Positions 25,303-32,288 of a stretch of DNA of 64,000 nt are shown in pieces. Source of the DNA: Candidatus Latescibacterota bacterium (lineage in GTDB: Bacteria; Krumholzibacteriota; Krumholzibacteriia; WVZY01); contig WVZY01000008.1 in NCBI GenBank assembly GCA_011772205.1, positions 124,001 to 188,000 of the forward strand, given 5' to 3'. The position numbers and the translations under genes were made by a program. Below the pieces are notes generated by a model. That model worked only from the letters and a program-made list of their open reading frames with translations, searched no databases and had not been told where the DNA came from. Positions within the stretch are counted from its first letter, which is position 1. Every line of letters begins with the position of its first letter.

Positions 25303-27072
25303 ATGAGAAAGCTGTTAGTTCCCCTGATTATTGCATGTCTTTGTTCGCCCCTATCTTCTCACGCCATAAGGTCTTCTAAATCAAAAAGTTATGCTGAAGA
25401 AAATTACGCTTCCGTAGGTGTCAAGCTCGAGCTCTCCGATCCTGCAGGATCCATTTATCGGCCAGGGGAGACCGTCCGCTTCACCTACGAGACCAGCGAA
25501 GATGCCTACGTCATCATATTCGATATCGACACAGAGGGTTACGTCCACCTGATCCACCCGCCCGGCGGTCGGCTGGGAGCACGCTCTATCGCCGGCCAGC
25601 GCTACACGGTCCCCGACGGTCGTGACGGGACTCTGTATGTAGAAGGCGGAACGGGGATGGAATTCGTGTTCGCGTTGGCTGTTCCCGAACGTGAGTACAT
25701 CGATGAAGTAGAACTGGAGTTTCTATCAGAGAACGAATTCCTTTCCCAAGCGGAGCGTTTCCGGATCGATGGGGATCCCTTTCTCGCAGCGAATATGATT
25801 GCCGGCGAACTTGTTCGAGGGATTTCGCACCGTAGCGGAGTCTCATTCGCATATACATATTTTCACATCAATGAGCGCGTCGACTATCCGAGCTACCTCT
25901 GCGCGGAATGCCATGATTCCTCGATACACGGATACACGGAGCCTTGCACCGAGTACGAATTTGCCGCGAATTTCGGACAATCGGCCAGTCTCGATTATCC
26001 GCTCGGGAGAGGTTTCGATATCTTTAAAATCGATGCCTCGGATGCCGATCGCTATGCCGAGGACGAAGAGGATGCCGACGTTACCAGAGTCTACGTGTCC
26101 TTTTACCCGTACGAATCCTACGTGTATCACCATCAGCCCCTGTGGATAAGGTCGATCTACTACGATCCCTTCTGGTACTACGATCCTTTCTGGTATGATC
26201 CATGGTACTGGGATGCGTATTACTACCCTTACTACCCGCCTTATTACTATCGCGGCGGTTTTTATTTCATGTTCAGCTGGAACTGGGGATGGCACGGCTG
26301 GTGGTGGCCTCATCATTACTATTATCATGACTACTATTGGCATCACCACCGCCCCTATTACTACACGTACAGGTCCATCCGACCCCACCAGCCCGATAAG
26401 AAGTACAGGGGACATCTGCAAACTGCATCGAGGCGTGCCTCGCGTCACGATTCCGACCTGAGGGTTTCCACGGTAGGCTACAAGGGCAAATACACAGATC
26501 GTTTCAACCGCGAAGTCCGGAGCAAAGATTCTTACATCGCCAAGCAATTCGACAAAGGACGCTCGAAAAAGCCAATCCGAAAGGATGCCTTGCGAGCGAA
26601 ACAACCGAGGGGATCCGAAAAACGGCTGGAAATCAAGCGCGACAGATCGCACATTTACAAGAGGGACCGGGATGCTCGTTCGAAGGATAAATACATCAAT
26701 AAAAACAGGACCCAAACGAAGCGTTCGAAGTCCTCGACCATTCGTTCAAAGACAAAACGAACGGCTCCCAAAAAGATCGACCGCAGGAGTACCAAGAAAC
26801 CCTCGACCAAGACCCAAAAAAGCCGCAAATATACACCACCTTCCAAGCAGCGCTCCAATAAATCAAAGGGCGTAAAGAGGAGCAGTCCTCGGAAAAGCAA
26901 AAGCCCATCGAGCATCAAGCGGCCAAGCCGTTCGGCGCCCCGAAAGAGCGGAGGGACGCCGAGCCGGTCCTACCGGGCCCCGAGCCGTTCTTCCAGCTCA
27001 AAGGCCAAGCCGGCCCGACCCAGCTCGAGCAGCCGGAGCAAAGGGGGTTCCAACAAGGGAAAGAAAAAATAA
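25303..27072 (+). CDS. Exported DUF4384-domain protein with aromatic/His-rich tract and basic Ser/Lys/Arg tail
   Basis: 589 residues from ATG 25303 (AAGGAGG nine bases upstream); an earlier ATG at 25222 lies inside the promoter. A signal peptide (1-22) is followed by a DUF4384-like beta domain (~35-150) with YRPGETVRFTYE. A middle region has a CAECHD pair of cysteines. About 70 residues (~287-357) are almost entirely Tyr, Trp, His, Pro, Phe and Gly. The final ~230 residues are Lys/Arg/Ser/Pro-rich repeats of SRS, KSK and KPS type. DUF4384 occurs in envelope and stress proteins, but the full architecture is not one I recognise. Plausibly cell-surface and interacting with polyanions or murein. 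A bidirectional terminator follows. Confidence 0.8.
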   Translation: MRKLLVPLIIACLCSPLSSHAIRSSKSKSYAEENYASVGVKLELSDPAGSIYRPGETVRFTYETSEDAYVIIFDIDTEGYVHLIHPPGGRLGARSIAGQRYTVPDGRDGTLYVEGGTGMEFVFALAVPEREYIDEVELEFLSENEFLSQAERFRIDGDPFLAANMIAGELVRGISHRSGVSFAYTYFHINERVDYPSYLCAECHDSSIHGYTEPCTEYEFAANFGQSASLDYPLGRGFDIFKIDASDADRYAEDEEDADVTRVYVSFYPYESYVYHHQPLWIRSIYYDPFWYYDPFWYDPWYWDAYYYPYYPPYYYRGGFYFMFSWNWGWHGWWWPHHYYYHDYYWHHHRPYYYTYRSIRPHQPDKKYRGHLQTASRRASRHDSDLRVSTVGYKGKYTDRFNREVRSKDSYIAKQFDKGRSKKPIRKDALRAKQPRGSEKRLEIKRDRSHIYKRDRDARSKDKYINKNRTQTKRSKSSTIRSKTKRTAPKKIDRRSTKKPSTKTQKSRKYTPPSKQRSNKSKGVKRSSPRKSKSPSSIKRPSRSAPRKSGGTPSRSYRAPSRSSSSKAKPARPSSSSRSKGGSNKGKKK

Positions 27073-27152
27073 TAGTGGAGCGTTCTGAAACTTCGATGAC
27101 ATTGGGTTGAACCTGAAACGACCGCTAGGATACATGCCCAACCCCAGTAAAA

Positions 27153-27183
27153 AAAGAGGCCCTAACAGCGGGACCTCTTTTCA
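27153..27183. terminator. Bidirectional rho-independent terminator
   Basis: AAAGAGG pairs with CCTCTTT, extended by an inner CC/GG pair around a short loop. The stem is flanked by an A-run on the left and a T-run on the right, so it can terminate both the DUF4384 gene and the convergent Cys-rich gene. Confidence 0.8.
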
Positions 27184-27222
27184 ATGCTGCTAACGATTTA
27201 GCGTATGACCATTGGTCTTCTA

Positions 27223-27813
27223 TTAAAGAACCTGGAAGCGCGAAACTTCAAGATACTTGATGCCGTCCAGCCGCTTCACTCTCGAAGTGATCTTGAAGCC
27301 GTTCTTCGAATGATGCAGATCTCTCATCTTGATGACAGAGTTATTCAGCACCAGCGGGTAAATGTTTCCATCGGTCGTTTTGAACATCGCCTTGCAATAA
27401 TCGAACTTCTTGAGCTCGCATTTCCCGCAGATGTATTCGCCTTTTAGAACGACGCGCGTGGCTTCGCGGTACGGGAGATCCGACACGATGGCTTTCATCG
27501 TGGCTTTCTCCTTCGCCTTTAGAGCAGCGGCCTTCTTCGCGCAGCAGGCCTTTGTTCCGGCACAAACCTTGGCGCAGGCGGCAGCAGCTTTGGTCTTCTG
27601 GGTGCAGTCGGATTGGGCAGCCGCAGCGGTCTTCGCGCACTCTTGCGCAGCGGCCGTCGCTGCTTCCCAGCAACCGCTCATGGTCACCTGAGCAGTCGTC
27701 TGCTTGCCTTTTCCATCGCAGGCGTTCGCGTAACTCCAAGCTGCGAAACCAAGTAGAGGAAGCATGAGGGCCAAGGCCACAATAAGACTGAGATGGGATG
27801 TTTTCTTGAGCAT
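27223..27813 (-). CDS. Exported Cys/Ala/Lys-rich protein of unknown function
   Basis: 196 residues from ATG 27813 (AAGGAGG six bases upstream). Signal peptide 1-29. The mature protein contains 11 cysteines. The first half (~32-105) is Ala/Lys/Thr-rich with spaced Cys and one CC pair. The second half has CGKCxLxxxxxC followed by a beta-rich stretch ending in DGIKYLEV. The C-terminal half resembles small DUF6370-type exported domains (weak, by eye). Possible metal binding or disulfide-stabilised envelope protein. It converges on the DUF4384 gene and is monocistronic. Confidence 0.7.
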   Translation of the reverse strand: MLKKTSHLSLIVALALMLPLLGFAAWSYANACDGKGKQTTAQVTMSGCWEAATAAAQECAKTAAAAQSDCTQKTKAAAACAKVCAGTKACCAKKAAALKAKEKATMKAIVSDLPYREATRVVLKGEYICGKCELKKFDYCKAMFKTTDGNIYPLVLNNSVIKMRDLHHSKNGFKITSRVKRLDGIKYLEVSRFQVL

Positions 27814-27984
27814 GGAGACCTCCTTAGAACAAAAAAGGCCCAAGATGGGTTGAGTAGAATATGTCATGCGGGATGCATGAAGTCAAGCAATGAATCGAAT
27901 TTTTGAATTGATTCATGAATTCAGGTTTTCTGGATGACGCGACGGGACTGACGGACCATTGCACTGATCATGAGGAGGCTGCGT

Positions 27985-28196
27985 GATGGGGATTCATCAC
28001 CGGCAACTTCTTCGCTCGGCTATCCGCCTCCGGCGCGCAATCTTTGTTAGAATGCTGCGTGATACGAGTTCCTTACGTGCGTGCGCCTTGCTCGTCCATG
28101 CTCCTCCGGCGGAGGATCTTCGCTCGCTCCGCGCAATGGTTCGTTACCCCCACGGAGCCTTCCTGCTTCTTCCGCGCAATAGTTAGCCACCCTCAC
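27985..28196 (+). repeat. ~200-bp GC-rich dispersed repeat, copy 1
   Basis: Colinear with the reverse complement of 60531-60735. Shared blocks include CTATCCGCCTCCGGCG, CCTCCGGCGGAGGAT and CTCGCTCCGCGCAATGG, then CCCCCACGGAGCC. The CCTCCGGCGGAGG core is palindromic. A short plus-strand reading frame crosses it but is not called as a gene. It fills most of the 396-bp gap between the Cys-rich gene and the metallo-hydrolase gene. Confidence 0.8.
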
Positions 28197-28209
28197 CACG
28201 CCGCTTTTG

Positions 28210-29049
28210 CTACAGATTCACATACTCTCCCGGTACGAACTTGCCGTTCTCCTTGTCCACATAGCAGGCCATGACAAATGGATCGTGCTCGAAATAAAGG
28301 ATCCAGCGATCACGATAAGCTTGGTCCAATATCGGTTCCTTCTCTTCCATGGCGAGCACGGGATCGAGATCATATGCCATGATATAGGGGATAGGAAGAT
28401 GCGCCGAGGTCGGAATGAGATCCGCACAATAGAGCAGGGTCTCATCTCCACCGCTGACCTTCACGAGTTGCATGGCGGGTGTATGACCATGAGCTGTGAC
28501 CAGATCGAGACCAGGGTACAGTGTGCAATCGCCCTCATGAAACTGAACGGCGTTCTCTCGCTCAAGGATTTCGATGCGACCGCGGAAGTAACTAGCACGG
28601 TCACGGGGATTCGGATTCAACGCATGATCGTACTGAGCCTTCTGAACATGGTGGACGGCATTGGGAAAGACGAGCTTCCAGCTGTCTCCACTTGGGGCAG
28701 CCACTCCGGCCGCGTGATCGAAATGCAGATGCGTTAGTACGATGTCGGTAACCTCTTCTGGCTGGACACCCTGAGTTTTGAGCGAAAGTATCAGGTTCTC
28801 TGAATCTTCGAATGCATAAATTGTTTCGTATTTTTCTTCATATCCGCTACCCGCTCCGACGTCCACGAGGATGGCTTTTCCCCGTCCGGCAATGAGAAGC
28901 GGCCGCATCACCATTGGTATCCTGTTCTTATCGTCCGCAGGTATCGATTTCGCCCAAATGGTCTTCGGCACGACGCCAAACATCGCCCCTCCGTCCAGGC
29001 GAAACCTACCTGCCAAACAGGGTTTCACTTCCCAGTCACCGATCCTCAT
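28210..29049 (-). CDS. Metallo-beta-lactamase-fold hydrolase
   Basis: 279 residues from ATG 29049 (AAAGGAG five bases upstream); the frame extends upstream through a repeat to 29169 but that part is not family-like. Zinc-binding HLHFDH at 107-112, followed by His in TAHGHTP and Asp in YCADLIPT, gives a two-metal site. General family: MBL-fold hydrolases (lactonase, phosphodiesterase or thioesterase type). Substrate unknown. No signal peptide, so cytoplasmic. Its transcript probably starts at the promoter at 29174-29203 and carries the hairpin repeat at 29109-29170 in its leader. Confidence 0.88.
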   Translation of the reverse strand: MRIGDWEVKPCLAGRFRLDGGAMFGVVPKTIWAKSIPADDKNRIPMVMRPLLIAGRGKAILVDVGAGSGYEEKYETIYAFEDSENLILSLKTQGVQPEEVTDIVLTHLHFDHAAGVAAPSGDSWKLVFPNAVHHVQKAQYDHALNPNPRDRASYFRGRIEILERENAVQFHEGDCTLYPGLDLVTAHGHTPAMQLVKVSGGDETLLYCADLIPTSAHLPIPYIMAYDLDPVLAMEEKEPILDQAYRDRWILYFEHDPFVMACYVDKENGKFVPGEYVNL

Positions 29050-29108
29050 TTCTCTCCTTTCGCCGTGGCGGATCACGAATGGCGATGGCGATTGAGCAGA
29101 GATGGGCA

Positions 29109-29170
29109 TCGTCCGCTCCAATCGACATATCCAACGCCGCCGAGAGCTGGCGTTGCACAAATGTATCATA
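29109..29170 (-). repeat. Hairpin repeat element (HRE), copy A, in the leader of the MBL-fold gene
   Basis: The stem AACGCC/GGCGTT is followed, on the minus strand, by a conserved flank containing CGATTGGAGCGGACG. The same element occurs at 31104-31166, 33335-33396, 49321-49375 and 62474-62533. Confidence 0.75.
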
Positions 29171-29173
29171 TCA

Positions 29174-29203
29174 TATAGAAAAATCCAGAGAAGCGATTGT
29201 CAA
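29174..29203 (-). promoter_or_regulatory. Sigma-70-type promoter for the MBL-fold gene
   Basis: A perfect -35 TTGACA (29203-29198), an 18-bp spacer and TCTATA (29179-29174) sit directly upstream of hairpin repeat copy A. The repeat would therefore be at the very 5' end of the transcript. Confidence 0.5.
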
Positions 29204-29291
29204 GATTCACCTTCTGGATTCGATGGTTCAAGTCCTTAGCGGGGTATTCAGGCCCAGCCAGTCGCTACCCCAATTGCTTTGCTCGAAGCGA

Positions 29292-29612
29292 TTAGTCGTC
29301 TTCTACGTATACCGCGGTACCATAGGCAAGCAGCTCGGAGGCGTTCTGCATCATACTCGATGTCATAAAACGTACACCGATAACGGCGTTCGCCCCCAGC
29401 GTCAAGGCTTCTTCTCTCATCCGGTCCAGACACTGCTCACGAGATTCGGCCATGAGCTTTGTGTATTCAGTGATCTCACCGCCTGTAATATTCTTGAACG
29501 CCGCAGTGATGTCTCTCCCCAGATGGCGAGCGCGAATCGTGTTCCCGCGCACGATACCGAGGATCCGCTTGATCTGTTTACCCGGGATTGCTTCTGTTGT
29601 TGTAATAATCAT
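29292..29612 (-). CDS. YbjQ/UPF0145 family protein
   Basis: 106 residues covering the complete YbjQ (DUF74) fold, with the conserved RGNTIRARHLG and GANAVIGVRF segments. Proteins of this family form pentamers and were proposed to bind heavy metals; the role is unclear. ATG 29612 overlaps the anti-sigma stop by 4 nt, so it belongs to the sigma/anti-sigma operon. Confidence 0.92.
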   Translation of the reverse strand: MIITTTEAIPGKQIKRILGIVRGNTIRARHLGRDITAAFKNITGGEITEYTKLMAESREQCLDRMREEALTLGANAVIGVRFMTSSMMQNASELLAYGTAVYVEDD

Positions 29613-30043
29613 CGTTTTACCCCTTTATAAGGATCATTCTTGCTTTCGTGATAGCGCTCCCTCGCGACTGAGATGAAGATGACCACAAGACCGATGAGGA
29701 TGACCGTAATGCTGATACCTTCGTACGTAAAAAACCGCGGGGAGGTTACCGCTTTGAAGATCCCGTAGAAAAGGATCCCAACGACGCCGATCACCACGAA
29801 GAAGAATCCCGTGCTTCGCTCCACACGCCGGTAGACGCTTTCCCAGTACCCTTCCCAGAATTCATCATCGGGGGGTCTGAACCTCAACTCGTTGGTGAGC
29901 TCGACCACTCTGCCGAGATCTTTCAGTTCTTTGCGGCAGTCCTCGCATTCTCTCACGTGCGCCTCATAATGCAGCTTTTCTTCCTCGGACATTTCACCGT
30001 CGAGGAGCCTCATACCGTCGCTTTGAAAGCGGTTGCAGCCCAT
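29609..30043 (-). CDS. Membrane anti-sigma factor with zinc-finger (ZAS/zf-HC2) domain
   Basis: 144 residues from ATG 30043 (GGGAGG ~10 bases upstream, one base after the sigma-factor stop). The N-terminal ZAS motif is His29-X3-Cys33-X2-Cys36, with an additional Cys3. Two hydrophobic helices (~84-103 and ~114-132) follow, so it is an inner-membrane protein. Such proteins hold ECF sigma factors inactive until a redox or envelope signal. Paired with the sigma factor immediately upstream. Confidence 0.88.
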   Translation of the reverse strand: MGCNRFQSDGMRLLDGEMSEEEKLHYEAHVRECEDCRKELKDLGRVVELTNELRFRPPDDEFWEGYWESVYRRVERSTGFFFVVIGVVGILFYGIFKAVTSPRFFTYEGISITVILIGLVVIFISVARERYHESKNDPYKGVKR

Positions 30044-30044
30044 A

Positions 30045-30662
30045 CTATACCACCTCCCCAGGTGCGGGGTGGCCTTCCGCAAGCAGATGGCCGGTGCCAG
30101 GGATTCCAGTTTTCTCGAGTTCGAGTATGATGTCTTTCAGCACTTTTCTTGCGTAATACAACCGAGACATCACGGTTCCAATAGGAATTTCAAGGATTTC
30201 AGCTATTTCGGCGTAGGAATAACTCTTGAAGTTTTTCAATATGATGACTTCTCTGTGCTCAGGCGATAAGCGTCCAATGGCGATCCGCAGGAGCTTGTGC
30301 CTTTCTTCCTTTTCGAGCGATTCGAGAGGTGTCGGGGTCACGGATGCGAAGCGTTCCCTGCCAGGTTTGTCTTCCTGGTACAACGATTCGTGCCCCTTTG
30401 CGTGGCGTTTCAGGTGGTTCAAGCAATGGTTTTTTAGAATCTTATAGAACCAGGGATAGAAGGGCTTGTCTGGATCGAAGCTCTCTCTTGCTTGGAACGC
30501 CTTGACAAATGCGTCTTGTGACAGATCTCGCGCGTCCTCGCGGTTACCGACGAAACCATAAGCGATCAAGAAGGCTTCCGTCATGAAATGGCGGACGATA
30601 TCCTCGAAGGCCTTCTTATCGCCCTTCTTCCACCTGGCAATGATCTCTCGTTCGTTTTCCAT
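30045..30662 (-). CDS. ECF-family RNA polymerase sigma factor
   Basis: 205 residues. The sigma-70 region 2 (~20-90, with EDARDLSQDAFVKAF and the FYPWFYKILKNHCLN segment) and region 4 (~125-185, with the helix-turn-helix YAEIAEILEIPIGTVMSRLYYAR) are both complete. First gene of sigma - anti-sigma - ybjQ, all overlapping or adjacent. Likely autoregulated; I could not pick a convincing self-promoter in the 530 bp upstream. Confidence 0.94.
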   Translation of the reverse strand: MENEREIIARWKKGDKKAFEDIVRHFMTEAFLIAYGFVGNREDARDLSQDAFVKAFQARESFDPDKPFYPWFYKILKNHCLNHLKRHAKGHESLYQEDKPGRERFASVTPTPLESLEKEERHKLLRIAIGRLSPEHREVIILKNFKSYSYAEIAEILEIPIGTVMSRLYYARKVLKDIILELEKTGIPGTGHLLAEGHPAPGEVV

Positions 30663-31190
30663 TGCGCCCGCATAACCGGCCTGTTAGACGCCGGATTCGA
30701 CAACCACCTTTAAAATAAAAAGTTAAGCTTTTCCGTCGGCCCAGTCAAGCCGATCGCTCGATGACTTATGCAGACCATACAAGCCGAGGGGCGGATTATT
30801 CAATGCGATCGGCGAACCTGTGGCATGAGTGCAATTCCCAAGAAATGCACCTGCTTTGCGCTGGAAAGGACGCCTGCAGGATCGATTATACCAGCACAGG
30901 TCCATTTCCCGCGATCCCAAAATACTCACCTGGATCCTTCCGTCCCTACAGAGATGATCGTCAACAGGATTCAGCCGCCCAGCGTGGAAGGCCTCTTTAT
31001 ATCAGTTGACCCCCAGATTCACCTGTGGTATCTCTCACAAGAATTCTTGGGCGCATCGCTTTGCAGCTGTCTGCATATCAAGGCGACTTAGCGGCTAAGG
31101 AGCGTCGTCCCTTTCCAATGGACGCGTGCAACGCCGCCGCAGGCCGGTGTTGCATCTAATTATCGTATTGTCACAGGGAATTCGAACGGT
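30663..31190. other. 528-bp divergent intergenic region
   Basis: No convincing gene. Overlapping short frames exist on both strands (30723-30929 minus, 30761-31009 and 30768-31091 plus) without RBS or family-like sequence. It contains a small palindrome CTTAGCGGCTAAG at 31087-31099 directly beside hairpin repeat copy B. The promoters of both the sigma gene and the FemAB-like gene should lie here. Confidence 0.5.
31104..31166 (-). repeat. Hairpin repeat element (HRE), copy B
   Basis: TGCAAC pairs with GTTGCA around a GC-rich inner stem (GCCGCC/GGCCGG). The conserved CGTCC and CCAATGGAC flank lies at the left and TAATTAT at the right. Strand given is that in which the AT-rich -10-like end is upstream, as in the other copies. 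Confidence 0.75.
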
Positions 31191-32165
31191 ATGCGAGTAT
31201 TGGAAGATAATCAAGAAACGAGAGAGAGGTACTCGCGTATCTACAAAACCAGTGAAACCGCAACCGTTTACCAATCCCCCGAGTGGCTGCGAGTTCTCGA
31301 GAGCCTCAGGGGAGAGCTCATCTTTCTAGAAATTGATGAGAATTCGCTCATCCCATTCATCTGCAAGGGAAGAGGTCGGCTCAAAAGGTGTTACTCACTG
31401 TCTTTCGACACCTACGGAGGCCCAGTTTCGCGCAGCAGTCCAAATGTATCTTTCGAAGAGGTGGTTCATGCGCTCAAGATCCCGTCCGTTCGCATGGTCG
31501 ACTTTTCCCACATAATGGTGGACCGCTCCAATTCAGCAATTGAGTTCCACGCACATATAATGGACCTCACCGGAGGAATCGAGCGTGTTACAAAAGCCTA
31601 CACAAAAAAGAACAGGGAAGCCCTCAGGCAGTCAGCCAGGCGGGGAATCCAGATCGAGAAGATGAATGATCCCAAACTCCTGCCGGTATTCTATGCATTG
31701 GTGAGCCACGCCGCCCGCAGGCACCGAACAGTGCCGCATCCCATGCCGCTCCTTCGTCAAATCTACAAGATAATGGTTCCCAAGAACATGGCGTCCTTCT
31801 ATTTCGCTCGTCACGAGAATAAAGCTGTGGCTTGCAATTTGATTTTACGAGACAAAAAAACTGCCTATGACTGGCTGTTGGGATATAAAGAGGAGTTCCT
31901 CCAGCTCAGGCCGGCGAATGCATTGATCGACCGAGCGGTTCGCAATGAAATCGACATCGGCTGTGAAGCGTTCAATTTGGGAACGTCTCCATTCGAACAC
32001 CGGGGAATCATCAAATTCAAGGAAAGCTTCGGCGCGAAACCCTATCCGTATCGTGTATTCTTTAAAGCGGGTCTGTCTTACAGCGTGATGCGGAAACTAA
32101 AGAGTAGGGCCCTGAGGCTGGGACCAGGAAAACCAGCAAAGAATTCCAACGGGGTTGATGAATAA
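31191..32165 (+). CDS. FemAB-like/GNAT-fold aminoacyl- or acyltransferase
   Basis: 324 residues. A double-GNAT arrangement resembles the FemAB family used for peptidoglycan bridge formation or in exopolysaccharide/exosortase clusters. Family-like parts are TVYQSPEW near the N-terminus, KKNREALRQSARRG in the middle (~145) and NLGTSPFEHRGIIKFKESFGA near the end. Cytoplasmic. It precedes a membrane glycosyltransferase by 123 bp on the same strand, which suggests a surface-glycan role. The acceptor is unknown. Confidence 0.78.
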   Translation: MRVLEDNQETRERYSRIYKTSETATVYQSPEWLRVLESLRGELIFLEIDENSLIPFICKGRGRLKRCYSLSFDTYGGPVSRSSPNVSFEEVVHALKIPSVRMVDFSHIMVDRSNSAIEFHAHIMDLTGGIERVTKAYTKKNREALRQSARRGIQIEKMNDPKLLPVFYALVSHAARRHRTVPHPMPLLRQIYKIMVPKNMASFYFARHENKAVACNLILRDKKTAYDWLLGYKEEFLQLRPANALIDRAVRNEIDIGCEAFNLGTSPFEHRGIIKFKESFGAKPYPYRVFFKAGLSYSVMRKLKSRALRLGPGKPAKNSNGVDE

Positions 32166-32288
32166 CAGGCTCCTATGCAATCCTGTCGTTCCCGTAATTA
32201 AAATCCTCCAGGCATCCCGATTCAGCTGGCAGCGCCTGACGTCGTTTATCCGCTATACGAAATCATCTCTCCCGCTCAAGGTCCCAGC

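Noticed and set aside
25843-26715. 290-residue minus-strand frame
   Set aside because: It is antisense to the low-complexity part of the DUF4384 gene; its Val/Ile-rich content is the complement of Tyr/His codons.
27983-28186. Small plus-strand coding frame
   Set aside because: It falls entirely in the dispersed repeat and its counterpart in copy 2 is read in a different frame context; no RBS.
30768-31091. 107-residue plus-strand frame upstream of the FemAB-like gene
   Set aside because: No Shine-Dalgarno, overlapping alternatives in other frames and no recognisable motif.
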